The translations under genes were made by a program, and so were the position numbers. A stretch of DNA of 6,340 nucleotides from Bacillota bacterium (GTDB taxonomy: Bacteria; Bacillota; Bacilli; Paenibacillales; Paenibacillaceae), in the NCBI GenBank assembly GCA_023418755.1, contig JAEZZE010000185.1:1-6340 (forward strand), given 5' to 3'. This document shows, piece by piece, positions 1-6,248 of the stretch (the stretch's first letter is position 1; every line of letters starts with the position of its first letter). Under the pieces are notes generated by a model. The model saw only the letters and a program-made list of their open reading frames with translations. It ran no database searches and was not told where the DNA came from.

Positions 1-113
1 TCGACCATGCGCACGAGCAATCGATGGAAATCGGATTCCAAATCTATCTGGACTATATTACGGACAAATGGCATTCGAATTTGCAAAAGCTTGAAGAGGA
101 GCGAGGTCGCTAA
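1..113 (+). CDS. C-terminal fragment of an unidentified protein
   Basis: An open frame enters from the left edge (first full codon at position 3) and ends at a TAA at 111-113, giving the last 36 residues. The tail reads as a mixed aromatic and charged helix, with IYLDYITDKW in the middle, and finishes with the charged stretch KLEEERGR. I do not recognise the family; no motif or membrane segment can be assigned from so short a piece. It is called coding because the frame stops 27 bp before the next start codon, in the same direction, as expected of a gene upstream in the same transcription unit. No terminator is visible in that gap, so the response regulator may be partly read through from this gene. 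Confidence 0.6.
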   Translation, partial: DHAHEQSMEIGFQIYLDYITDKWHSNLQKLEEERGR

Positions 114-140
114 ACCGGAAGAGGGAATAGGAGGGCGCGA

Positions 141-1718
141 ATGTATCAGGTTCTGCTAGTGGACGACGAGGAACTGGACCTTGAAGGGCTGCGGCAGTTT
201 ATTCCTTGGGAGGAGCTGGACATGGAGGTGGCGGGCGCCGCCAACAACGCCTTGTCCGCCAAGGACATCCTGGAGAGCCGACCGATCGATATTCTCGTAA
301 GCGACGTCAATATGCCCTATATGTCGGGATTGGAATTGGCCAGAACGGCGCTGGCGCGATCGCCGGAGCTTCGCGTCATTTTCGTCAGCGGGTACCAGGA
401 ATTCAGCTACGTGCGGCAAGCTTTGTCGCTGAAGGCTTACAATTACGTGCTGAAGCCGATGGAGGACGCCGAGCTGGTCGCGACCTTGCGGAAGGTCAGG
501 CAGGATCTCGAGGAGGCCGGCAAGCGGCGGGAGGCGGAGGAATCCTATCGGCGGATGATTCCGATCGCCAAGAGCGATTTGCTCGTGCGCCTGCTCGAGG
601 GGGATACCGGGGAAAGCGTCGCCGATTGGACGAAACAGTCGGCCGCGTACGGACTCGGCCAATTGGCTTGGCCCGTTCGCGTAGCCGTGATGGAGATGGA
701 TAAGCTGATCTGGGAGTACGCGGAAACTCCGGGCGCCCGGTTGGAGATGTCGCGGATTTTCCTGGAGCAGGTCAATGCCGTTCTCGAGGGCGGCGGGAAC
801 GTGCCCTACTGCAAGCTAAGCGCGACGAGAATCGCGCTCGTGCTGGAGGCAAGCGGCTTCGACAAGACGATTCGGGCGCTGTACGATTCGATAAGAACGC
901 GGCTGCCCATTACGGTGACGACCGGAGCGGGAGAACCGGCGCATGGCCTGGCCAGGCTTCATTCCTCGTACCGGCAGGCGCTCGAAGCGGTGGAAGGCAA
1001 AATGTTCCTCGGCAAAGGGACGGTCATCAAATACGAAGAGGCGCGCCGCGAGCCGGAGATGCTGGACGCCCGGACGCTGAATACGCGCATGGAGGCCTTG
1101 TTCAAGGCGATGCAGGAGTACGATCTCGTTCGCATATACGACGAGTTCGAAAATCTGTTCCAGTCGCTGTCGGCCTTGCGTTCCAAATTTACGGTGCTCA
1201 ATCTATCCAACTATATCGTCTGGAATCTAGAGCGGCGGCTGAGCCTCCTGAACGAGAATTTATTCGAGCTGCTCGGCATCGAGCTGCACAATCTGGACGT
1301 GCTGCTGCAGTTCGAAACCGTGGGCGACATCCGCTCCTGGCTCGTGCACCGGATTTACGAAATTTCGGAGAAGCTGCGCGAGAAAAACAATTCCGCCAAC
1401 GGCAAGTTCATCCGGAGCGTCGTTCATATGATCCATGAACGGATGGGCGAGAACATGACGTTGAAGGATTTCGCGCAGCATTTTTCGTTCTCGCCGAGCT
1501 ATTTCGGACATCTCGTCAAGGAGAAGTCCGGCCGTACGTTCAACGAGCTGCTCGTGCAGTTGAGGATGGAGCGGGCTTGCGAGCTGCTCAAGGAACCGGG
1601 CATCAAAATCTACGAGGTGGCCGACCAGGTCGGCTATCGTTACTTGCCGTACTTCAGCAGGCAGTTCAAGGATAAGTTCGGAATGACGCCGCTCGAGTAC
1701 CGCAAGCGGGAGCAATGA
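141..1718 (+). CDS. Response regulator with AraC-type DNA-binding domain (YesN-like)
   Basis: A two-component response regulator of 525 residues, a usual length for the long YesN-like group of Bacillales. The receiver domain spans about residues 1-125: the acidic pair D8-D9 in VLLVDDE, the phospho-acceptor D55 in ILVSDVNMP, the switch residue S83 in FVSGY and K105 in YVLKP are all present. A middle region of about 290 residues (130-420) has no motif I can name, as in relatives. The C-terminal AraC helix-turn-helix domain spans about 425-522 and ends with the family signature GYRYLPYFSRQFKDKFG followed by MTPLEYRK. The start ATG has AGGAGG at 129-134, spaced 6 nt. The gene is followed after 15 bp by the sensor kinase, its likely partner. 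By analogy with characterised relatives it probably activates sugar uptake or degradation genes; the permease operon downstream is the obvious candidate target, but this is inference. Confidence 0.95.
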   Translation: MYQVLLVDDEELDLEGLRQFIPWEELDMEVAGAANNALSAKDILESRPIDILVSDVNMPYMSGLELARTALARSPELRVIFVSGYQEFSYVRQALSLKAYNYVLKPMEDAELVATLRKVRQDLEEAGKRREAEESYRRMIPIAKSDLLVRLLEGDTGESVADWTKQSAAYGLGQLAWPVRVAVMEMDKLIWEYAETPGARLEMSRIFLEQVNAVLEGGGNVPYCKLSATRIALVLEASGFDKTIRALYDSIRTRLPITVTTGAGEPAHGLARLHSSYRQALEAVEGKMFLGKGTVIKYEEARREPEMLDARTLNTRMEALFKAMQEYDLVRIYDEFENLFQSLSALRSKFTVLNLSNYIVWNLERRLSLLNENLFELLGIELHNLDVLLQFETVGDIRSWLVHRIYEISEKLREKNNSANGKFIRSVVHMIHERMGENMTLKDFAQHFSFSPSYFGHLVKEKSGRTFNELLVQLRMERACELLKEPGIKIYEVADQVGYRYLPYFSRQFKDKFGMTPLEYRKREQ

Positions 1719-1733
1719 TGGAGGTCGCCGGCG

Positions 1734-3542
1734 ATGCGTATTCCGACGAGAGGAAAGAGGCTCGGCTATATCCCGATCGGATACAAGCTGATGATCTCCT
1801 ACATGATCTTTATCGTGATCCTGGTATCCGTCAACGGATACGTCTCGCATTCCATGTACGATTCGTCGATGCGGAAGCAGACCCGGACCAATATTCAGGG
1901 GACGGTGCTGCAGATCCGGGACAACGTCGCTTACAAGACGGACGATCTGACCCGCATTTCGTCCATGCTGTACGATGACTACAATCTCGTGCAATATTTG
2001 CGCGCGAAGGAAACCGGACGGGCGAACGATTACCGGATGCGGCAAATTATCATTCCGAAGCTGGAGAGCGCCTCCAGGTCGATCGGATTTAATCAGCGTC
2101 TGAGCATGTACGTGCGCAACGAAACGGTGAACGAGGTGTACCCCGAGCAGACGTACAACATCTATCATTTGAAACGGATCCGGGACAAAGCCTGGTACGC
2201 CGGCTTTCCGAGCGAGCAATACGGGATGACGATGATTTGGATGCAGGTGGAGGAGGACGAGGAGGAAGGGCGAATCTCCTTGATTCGCCGCCTCGTCGAT
2301 ACGTCGAATCCGCTCGAGCTCGAAGAGCTGGGAATGATGCGATTCAGCGTGGCGCTGAAGGAGCTGTTCGAAAGCGTGGACTTCGAGAAGCTCGGAGAGG
2401 GCAGCATGCTGCTGGTGAGAAATTCGGAGGGCAAGACGATGTACGCTTCCGGCGCCGAGGATACGGATTCGAGCCGGCCCGGGCCGGGAGCGGGAACGGA
2501 GACGGAAACGGGGAACGAGGCCGGGAAGGAGGACGGCCGCTACATTACGATCGAGGAGAATATGCAGCGGCAGGGCTGGACGATCGTCGCCCGCGTGCCG
2601 GTCACGATTATCGCGCAGGAAGCGAAGAAGACGACGACGTTCATCATCGGCATCTGCGTGTTATGCTTCTTCCTGTTTACGTTCGCCGGCGTCTTCATCT
2701 CCCGCTATTTTTCCAAGCGGATCACGAAGTTCGTCTCGGTGCTCAACGCGTTCCGCGAAGGAGATCTGCACAAGCGCATCGCCTACAAGGGCAAGGACGA
2801 ATTTTCCCAAATCGCCACCGCCTTGAACGGCATGGGCGAGGATGTGGGCGCGCTGATCAACAAAGTGTACTTGACGCAGCTGCAGAAGAAGGAGGCGGAG
2901 CTGGAGATGCTGCAGCTTCAGATCAATCCCCATTTTCTGTACAATACGCTGTCTTCGATCAACCGTCTGGCCAAGTTCGGGGAGAACGAGAAGCTGCAGA
3001 GGATGGTCGTGCAGCTCGGGAAGTTTTACCGTTTGACGCTCAATTCCGGACGCACGCTCATTCCGATTTTCTCCGAGATCGAACAGTCCAACGCGTATTT
3101 GGACATCCAGAAGGTCAAATACGGGAATCGTCTGGAGGTGCTGTTCGACGTCGACGCGGCCGTATGGCCCTACGAGACGATCAAGATCATTCTGCAGCCG
3201 TTCATCGAGAACGCGCTCAAGCATGCTTGGTCGGGCGACCGCATCCATATCCGCATCGCCGTCCGCAAAGTCGGGCAGGAGATCCAGTACCGGATCATCG
3301 ACGACGGCTTGGGAATGCCCCGGTGGAAAATCCGCGACATCCTCAATCCGCCGAGCGAATGCGAGAGCGAGACGGGTTACGGCATCCGGAATATCGATCA
3401 GCGCATCAAGCTGCAATACGGGCCGGAATACGGCGTATCGATCTTTAGCGCGCGAGGCGCCGGCACGACCGTGCTGCTGCGCATTCCGGCCAAGAAACGC
3501 AAAGGCCATGCGGCGGGGAAGGACGGCTTGAACGTATCCTAG
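1734..3542 (+). CDS. Membrane sensor histidine kinase (YesM-like, LytS/YehU-type His_kinase family)
   Basis: A sensor kinase of 602 residues. Order of parts: short basic N-terminus; membrane segment at about 18-36; extracellular sensor region at about 40-298, probably of Cache type from position and length only; second membrane segment at about 301-324; HAMP linker at about 325-378; then a His_kinase domain with phospho-acceptor H400 in QINPHFLYN. The ATPase domain follows, with N-box N493 in FIENALKHAW, the DDGLGM box at 523-528, and glycine motifs GYGIRN (548-553) and RGAGTTV (574-580). All catalytic motifs look intact. The start ATG has GGAGGT at 1720-1725, spaced 8 nt, and lies 15 bp after the regulator stop, so the two are cotranscribed. 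Odd point: residues 241-268, just before the last extracellular stretch, are a low-complexity hydrophilic insertion rich in G, E, T and P. The sensed ligand cannot be read from the sequence. Confidence 0.95.
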   Translation: MRIPTRGKRLGYIPIGYKLMISYMIFIVILVSVNGYVSHSMYDSSMRKQTRTNIQGTVLQIRDNVAYKTDDLTRISSMLYDDYNLVQYLRAKETGRANDYRMRQIIIPKLESASRSIGFNQRLSMYVRNETVNEVYPEQTYNIYHLKRIRDKAWYAGFPSEQYGMTMIWMQVEEDEEEGRISLIRRLVDTSNPLELEELGMMRFSVALKELFESVDFEKLGEGSMLLVRNSEGKTMYASGAEDTDSSRPGPGAGTETETGNEAGKEDGRYITIEENMQRQGWTIVARVPVTIIAQEAKKTTTFIIGICVLCFFLFTFAGVFISRYFSKRITKFVSVLNAFREGDLHKRIAYKGKDEFSQIATALNGMGEDVGALINKVYLTQLQKKEAELEMLQLQINPHFLYNTLSSINRLAKFGENEKLQRMVVQLGKFYRLTLNSGRTLIPIFSEIEQSNAYLDIQKVKYGNRLEVLFDVDAAVWPYETIKIILQPFIENALKHAWSGDRIHIRIAVRKVGQEIQYRIIDDGLGMPRWKIRDILNPPSECESETGYGIRNIDQRIKLQYGPEYGVSIFSARGAGTTVLLRIPAKKRKGHAAGKDGLNVS

Positions 3543-3766
3543 ACAAAATTCGCAGGGAAGTCGTAATAGATTGAAGGTGCGAGCCAATTGCCGGGAAAAC
3601 CCTAAGGCACGCGAGTCCTGTTTGCCGGGGCTTGCATGCCTTTTTTTCTATGACTGACCAAATGACTCACATTCATTCGCAGGTCCTTTTGGGTACTGAA
3701 TGTACAAAATATCAGTTAGCTTTTCGCTATGACCTCCTTTGCGCCGATATGCGCGACTATCCTCGA
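3543..3766. other. Non-coding spacer between kinase and repeat array
   Basis: Apart from the terminator this stretch holds no open frame with a credible start. Visible small elements are: an inverted repeat ACATTCA (3669-3675) / TGAATGT (3697-3703) around 21 nt; GCGC (3741-3744) / GCGC (3751-3754) around 6 nt; and the nonamer ACCTCCTTT at 3732-3740. That nonamer equals the anti-Shine-Dalgarno core of 16S rRNA on the + strand and a full Shine-Dalgarno sequence on the - strand. TTGCCGGG occurs twice, in the kinase-terminator gap and in the terminator loop. None of these has a proven role. Confidence 0.5.
3604..3647 (+). terminator. Rho-independent terminator of the two-component operon
   Basis: The arms AAGGCACGCGAG (3604-3615) and CTTGCATGCCTT (3631-3642) form a 12-bp stem with one C-A mismatch and one G-U wobble around a 15-nt loop. 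The 3' arm runs straight into a seven-T tract (3641-3647). It lies 61 bp after the kinase stop codon and in the right direction, so the permease genes should need their own promoter. The loop is larger than usual, but the T tract makes the call good. Confidence 0.8.
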
Positions 3767-4123
3767 GATCGTTAAAGGCGATCGGCCGATCGATTTCGCA
3801 CGATTAACGGCCTGCTAGACCGTTAAAGGCGGTCAGTCGATCGATTTCGCTCGATTAACGGTCTGCTAGACCATTAGAGGTGGTCAGCCGATCGATTTCG
3901 CTCGATTAACGGTCTGCCAGACCGTTAGCGGTGGTCAGCCGATCGATTTCGCTCGATTAACGGTCTGCCAGACCGTTAGCGGTGGTCAGCCGATCGATTT
4001 CGCTCGATTAACGGTCTGCCAGACCGTTATAGGCAGTCAGCCGATCGATTTCGCACGATTAACGGTCTGCCAGACCGTTATAGGCAGTCAGCCGATCGGA
4101 TTCGCTGCACTTACGGTATGCCT
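3767..4123. repeat. Seven tandem copies of a 51-bp hairpin-forming unit
   Basis: Units start at 3767, 3818, 3869, 3920, 3971, 4022 and 4073, each exactly 51 bp. Units 4 and 5 are identical. Unit 7 matches unit 6 for its first 26 bp and then decays. Each unit has three potential stems. H1 pairs unit bases 1-5 with 13-17 (GACCG / CGGTC type, 7-nt loop). H2 pairs ATCGA with TCGAT (bases 23-27 and 34-38, 6-nt loop). H3 crosses the unit boundary, TAACGGTCTG with CAGACCGTTA, 10 bp around a single C. H3 is perfect at the last four junctions (3907-3927, 3958-3978, 4009-4029, 4060-4080) and carries one mismatch at each of the first two. H1 and H3 share the same GACCG and so exclude each other. All units contain CGATCG. 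No spacer-like unique sequence is present, so it is not a CRISPR array, and no protein is supported. It sits between two + strand operons; the role is unknown. Confidence 0.95.
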
Positions 4124-4264
4124 GACCGGGCAATTCGCCCCTGCGAAAGCCCCAACATAGATTGTGTGCTCATGTTCGTGAATTGGTCAGTTGTAGTTTT
4201 TTTGTCATGCGACGACAACGCCTCGGACGCCGTACCCGAAAAAATGCAACCTTCTGTGAAATTT

Positions 4265-4279
4265 GGAGCCTTATGCTCC
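4265..4279. promoter_or_regulatory. Small perfect dyad upstream of the permease start
   Basis: GGAGC, loop CTTAT, GCTCC: a perfect 5-bp inverted repeat that ends 15 bp before the candidate -10 element. Its position over the -35 region would suit a regulator site, or it may be chance. Function is inferred only from place. Confidence 0.25.
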
Positions 4280-4293
4280 CGAAGGGAAATGCT

Positions 4294-4299
4294 TATACT
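4294..4299 (+). promoter_or_regulatory. Possible -10 element of the permease operon promoter
   Basis: TATACT matches the SigA -10 consensus at five of six bases. There is no good -35 hexamer 16-18 bp upstream (TTATGC lies at the 17-bp spacing), which would fit an activator-dependent promoter. Transcription would start near 4306, giving a leader of about 38 nt to the ATG at 4344 and ruling out the earlier start codons. Tentative. Confidence 0.3.
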
Positions 4300-4326
4300 C
4301 GATGAAGAAAGTGCTTACAAGCTTGC

Positions 4327-4333
4327 GAGGAGA
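4327..4333 (+). promoter_or_regulatory. Ribosome binding site that decides the first permease start
   Basis: GAGGAGA lies 10 nt before the ATG at 4344. The alternative starts have nothing comparable: the GTG at 4335 is only 1 nt away, the ATG at 4302 has only a distant GAAGGGA, and the TTG at 4263 has no purine-rich site in front of it. Confidence 0.6.
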
Positions 4334-4343
4334 TGTGGCCGTC

Positions 4344-5306
4344 ATGGAAGCGAACGCGGAGGTTCAAGTCCCGGCGCGGAAGCCTGACAACAAAAGAAGG
4401 ACGAGTCTGCTGCGGAAGTTTTACGGCCAGCGATATTTGCAGGTGATGGCGCTGCTCGGCGTCGCGTGGATGCTGTTGTTCCATTACGCGCCGATGTACG
4501 GAATCGTGATCGCGTTCAAGCAATACATCGGAATCGGAGAAATCAAGAACGCGCCCTGGGCGGGCTGGGAACACTTCCGGTCGATATTCGAGGACGATCT
4601 GATGCTCAAGGTTATTCGGAACACGCTCGGCATCAGCTTGCTGAAACTGATCATCGGTTTTCCGATTCCCATTCTGTTCGCTCTGTTCCTTAACGAACTG
4701 CGTTCGTTAAGATTCAACCGGATCGTGCAGACGATTACTTACTTGCCCCACTTCCTGTCCTGGGTCATTCTCGGGGGCATCCTGATTACCTGGCTGTCCG
4801 ACGTGGGAGTCGTGAACGACGTGCTCATGAGCCTCGGGCTCGTCAAGGAGCCGATCTTCTATCTGAGCGAACCGCAATATTTCTGGGGAATCGTAATCGC
4901 TTCGGATATCTGGAAGGAGTTCGGCTGGTCGGCGATCATCTACATCGCGGCCATCGCGAGCATCTCCCCGGAGCTGTACGAGGCGGCCACGATCGACGGA
5001 GCCGGCAGGTTCCAAAGAATGCGGTACGTGACGGTTCCTTGCATCAAGGGGACGATCTCGATTCTGTTCATTCTGTCGGTCGGCAGCATTCTGAACTCGA
5101 ACTTCGATCAGATTCTGGTGCTGAAAAACCAGGTGAACGAAAGCGCCAGCAGCGTAATCGATATTTACGTCTATGAAATCGGCATCAAGCAAGGGCGGTT
5201 CTCGTATTCTGCCGCGGTAGGGTTGGTTAAAGGCGTCATCGCTCTCTTCCTGCTGCTTCTTGCGAACTCCTTCTCGAAGAGAATGAACCAATCTTCCCTA
5301 TTCTAG
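4344..5306 (+). CDS. Carbohydrate ABC transporter permease, MalF-like subunit (LplB/YteP-type, CUT1)
   Basis: One of the two membrane subunits of a sugar importer in the cytoplasmic membrane. With the ATG at 4344 it has 320 residues, typical for the LplB-type group; a TTG at 4263 would add 27 residues that do not look like the family. The N-terminus is polar and basic (to about residue 33). Hydrophobic segments lie at about 34-56, 92-117, 128-150, 180-205, 235-255 and 290-310, giving six membrane spans. The permease signature that docks on the ATPase is ELYEAATIDGAGRFQRMRYV (about 211-229), with conserved E213, A214-A215, D218 and G219. HYAPMYGIVIAFKQY after the first span is characteristic of this branch. 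The second permease follows 18 bp downstream. Substrate, binding protein and ATPase are not identified in the window; complex saccharide uptake is the family expectation. Confidence 0.93.
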   Translation: MEANAEVQVPARKPDNKRRTSLLRKFYGQRYLQVMALLGVAWMLLFHYAPMYGIVIAFKQYIGIGEIKNAPWAGWEHFRSIFEDDLMLKVIRNTLGISLLKLIIGFPIPILFALFLNELRSLRFNRIVQTITYLPHFLSWVILGGILITWLSDVGVVNDVLMSLGLVKEPIFYLSEPQYFWGIVIASDIWKEFGWSAIIYIAAIASISPELYEAATIDGAGRFQRMRYVTVPCIKGTISILFILSVGSILNSNFDQILVLKNQVNESASSVIDIYVYEIGIKQGRFSYSAAVGLVKGVIALFLLLLANSFSKRMNQSSLF

Positions 5307-5310
5307 CCAA

Positions 5311-5319
5311 GGCGGTGAG
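5311..5319 (+). promoter_or_regulatory. Non-canonical ribosome binding site of the second permease gene
   Basis: GGCGGTGAG with GGTGAG ending 5 nt before the ATG at 5325. It is weaker than the AGGAGG seen at the regulator gene. It starts only 4 bp after the preceding stop codon, so ribosomes finishing the upstream gene may help initiation. Confidence 0.6.
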
Positions 5320-5324
5320 ACACG

Positions 5325-6215
5325 ATGTTTGCTCGAGATCGCAGAACCCGCGGAGAAGTGCTGTTCGACCGCTTTAACGTCATTGCGATGCTGGTCATCT
5401 GCTTCGTGACGCTGTACCCGATCTGGTACGTGCTCGTCAATTCATTCAACGACGGGACGGACGCGATGACGGGAGGGCTGATCTACTGGATTCCGCGCAA
5501 GTTCAGCCTGGAAAACTACGAGATCGTGTTTTCCAATGCCGGCATTATGACCGCGATGGGCATTACGGTGGCCAAGACGCTGATCGGAACGGTCATTCAT
5601 GTCTTTTTTACCGCGATGGTCGCTTACGCTTTGTCCCGCAAGGAGCTGATGTTCCGCAAGCTTTACATGGTGATGGGGACGATCACGCTGTTCTTCAGCG
5701 CTCCGCTCATTCCCAACTACCTTTGGCTGCGCGATCTCGGCCTGCTCGATACTTTCGGGGTTTACATCTACCCGGCGATGTTCAGCTTCTTCGACTTGAT
5801 CATCTTCCTCACCTTCTTCCGGGAAATCCCGGACGGGCTCGAAGAGGCGGCCAAGATCGACGGGGCCAACGATTTCTCTATCTTCGTCCGCATCGTGCTG
5901 CCGGTATCCCTTCCGGTTGTCGCCACGATCGCCTTGTTCCACGGCGTCTGGCAATGGAACGACTACTTCGTCGGGGTTCTCTATACGAACAACGACCAAT
6001 TGCAGCCGATTCAGACGTTCTTGTACCGGGTCATCGCCCAGTCCAGCTCGAATCAGATCGTAGGAGCGACGGGTGGCGCAATTAACCGAACCGTCACTTC
6101 GCAGTCGATCAAGCTCGCGACGATGGTCATTACGACCGTCCCGATTATCGTCGCGTATCCGTTCCTGCAGCGCTACTTCGTCAAGGGTCTGATGATCGGA
6201 TCGCTTAAGGGATGA
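5325..6215 (+). CDS. Carbohydrate ABC transporter permease, MalG-like subunit (YtcP/LplC-type, CUT1)
   Basis: The second membrane subunit of the importer, 296 residues, the normal length for YtcP/LplC-type proteins. Hydrophobic segments lie at about 16-40, 74-103, 113-131, 146-165, 188-206 and 264-285. The ATPase-docking motif is GLEEAAKIDGANDFSIFVRI (about 171-190) with E174, A175-A176, D179 and G180, followed by VLPVSLPVVA as in MalG relatives. The early TLYPIWYVLVNSFN and the C-terminal QRYFVKGLMIGSLKG are strongly typical of this branch. The start ATG is preceded by GGTGAG and lies 18 bp after the first permease stop, so both are made from one transcript. No ATPase gene is next to it; such systems usually share an MsmX-type ATPase encoded elsewhere. 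A solute-binding lipoprotein gene would be expected next and lies outside the window. Confidence 0.95.
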   Translation: MFARDRRTRGEVLFDRFNVIAMLVICFVTLYPIWYVLVNSFNDGTDAMTGGLIYWIPRKFSLENYEIVFSNAGIMTAMGITVAKTLIGTVIHVFFTAMVAYALSRKELMFRKLYMVMGTITLFFSAPLIPNYLWLRDLGLLDTFGVYIYPAMFSFFDLIIFLTFFREIPDGLEEAAKIDGANDFSIFVRIVLPVSLPVVATIALFHGVWQWNDYFVGVLYTNNDQLQPIQTFLYRVIAQSSSNQIVGATGGAINRTVTSQSIKLATMVITTVPIIVAYPFLQRYFVKGLMIGSLKG

Positions 6216-6248
6216 CGCCGAATCCGCTTCTAGTATCGCTTCGTGATC

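Larger units (their letters stand above)
4124..4343 (+). other. Leader region upstream of the first permease gene
   Basis: This stretch runs from the end of the repeat array to the chosen permease start. It is lower in GC than the genes and holds a T run at 4195-4203 without a convincing stem before it, a short GGGC / GCCC dyad near 4128-4140, a GGAGC / GCTCC dyad at 4265-4279 and a possible -10 element at 4294-4299. It is the natural place for the operon promoter and for binding of the AraC-type regulator, but no binding site can be named from sequence alone. Confidence 0.5.

Noticed and set aside
1260..2219. Long - strand open frame of 319 codons across the regulator-kinase junction
   Set aside because: It is a shadow of two clear + strand genes in GC-rich DNA, and its product has no recognisable domain. 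The same holds for the - strand frames at 2661-3587, 4707-5291 and 5442-6308 and the + strand frame at 2237-3448.
3689..3715. Promoter-like TTGGGT ... TATCAG before the repeat array
   Set aside because: The spacer is only 15 bp, both hexamers are poor matches, and nothing obvious would be transcribed except the array itself.
3767..4123. CRISPR array
   Set aside because: The whole 51-bp unit is repeated, with no unique spacers between conserved repeats, and no cas genes are nearby.
3870..4157. An open frame through repeat units 3-7 that would encode a 17-residue repeat (TVSGGQPIDFARLTVCQ)
   Set aside because: There is no ATG, GTG or TTG in the repeat frame, a TAG in units 1 and 2 closes it upstream, and there is no ribosome binding site. 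The openness follows from the 51-bp period being a multiple of three.
4150..4204. Second terminator ending in the T run at 4195-4203
   Set aside because: Only 4-5 bp AT-rich stems (AACAT/ATGTT type) can be drawn upstream, and none lies directly next to the T run.
4263..4343. Longer N-terminus of the first permease from TTG 4263 or ATG 4302
   Set aside because: Neither start has a well-placed ribosome binding site. The added residues are atypical for the family and would lie over the candidate promoter, whereas ATG 4344 has GAGGAGA at 10 nt.
4118..4387. A possible 89-residue protein just upstream of the first permease
   Set aside because: It has no ribosome binding site, starts in the last repeat unit, overlaps the permease gene in another frame, and resembles no family.
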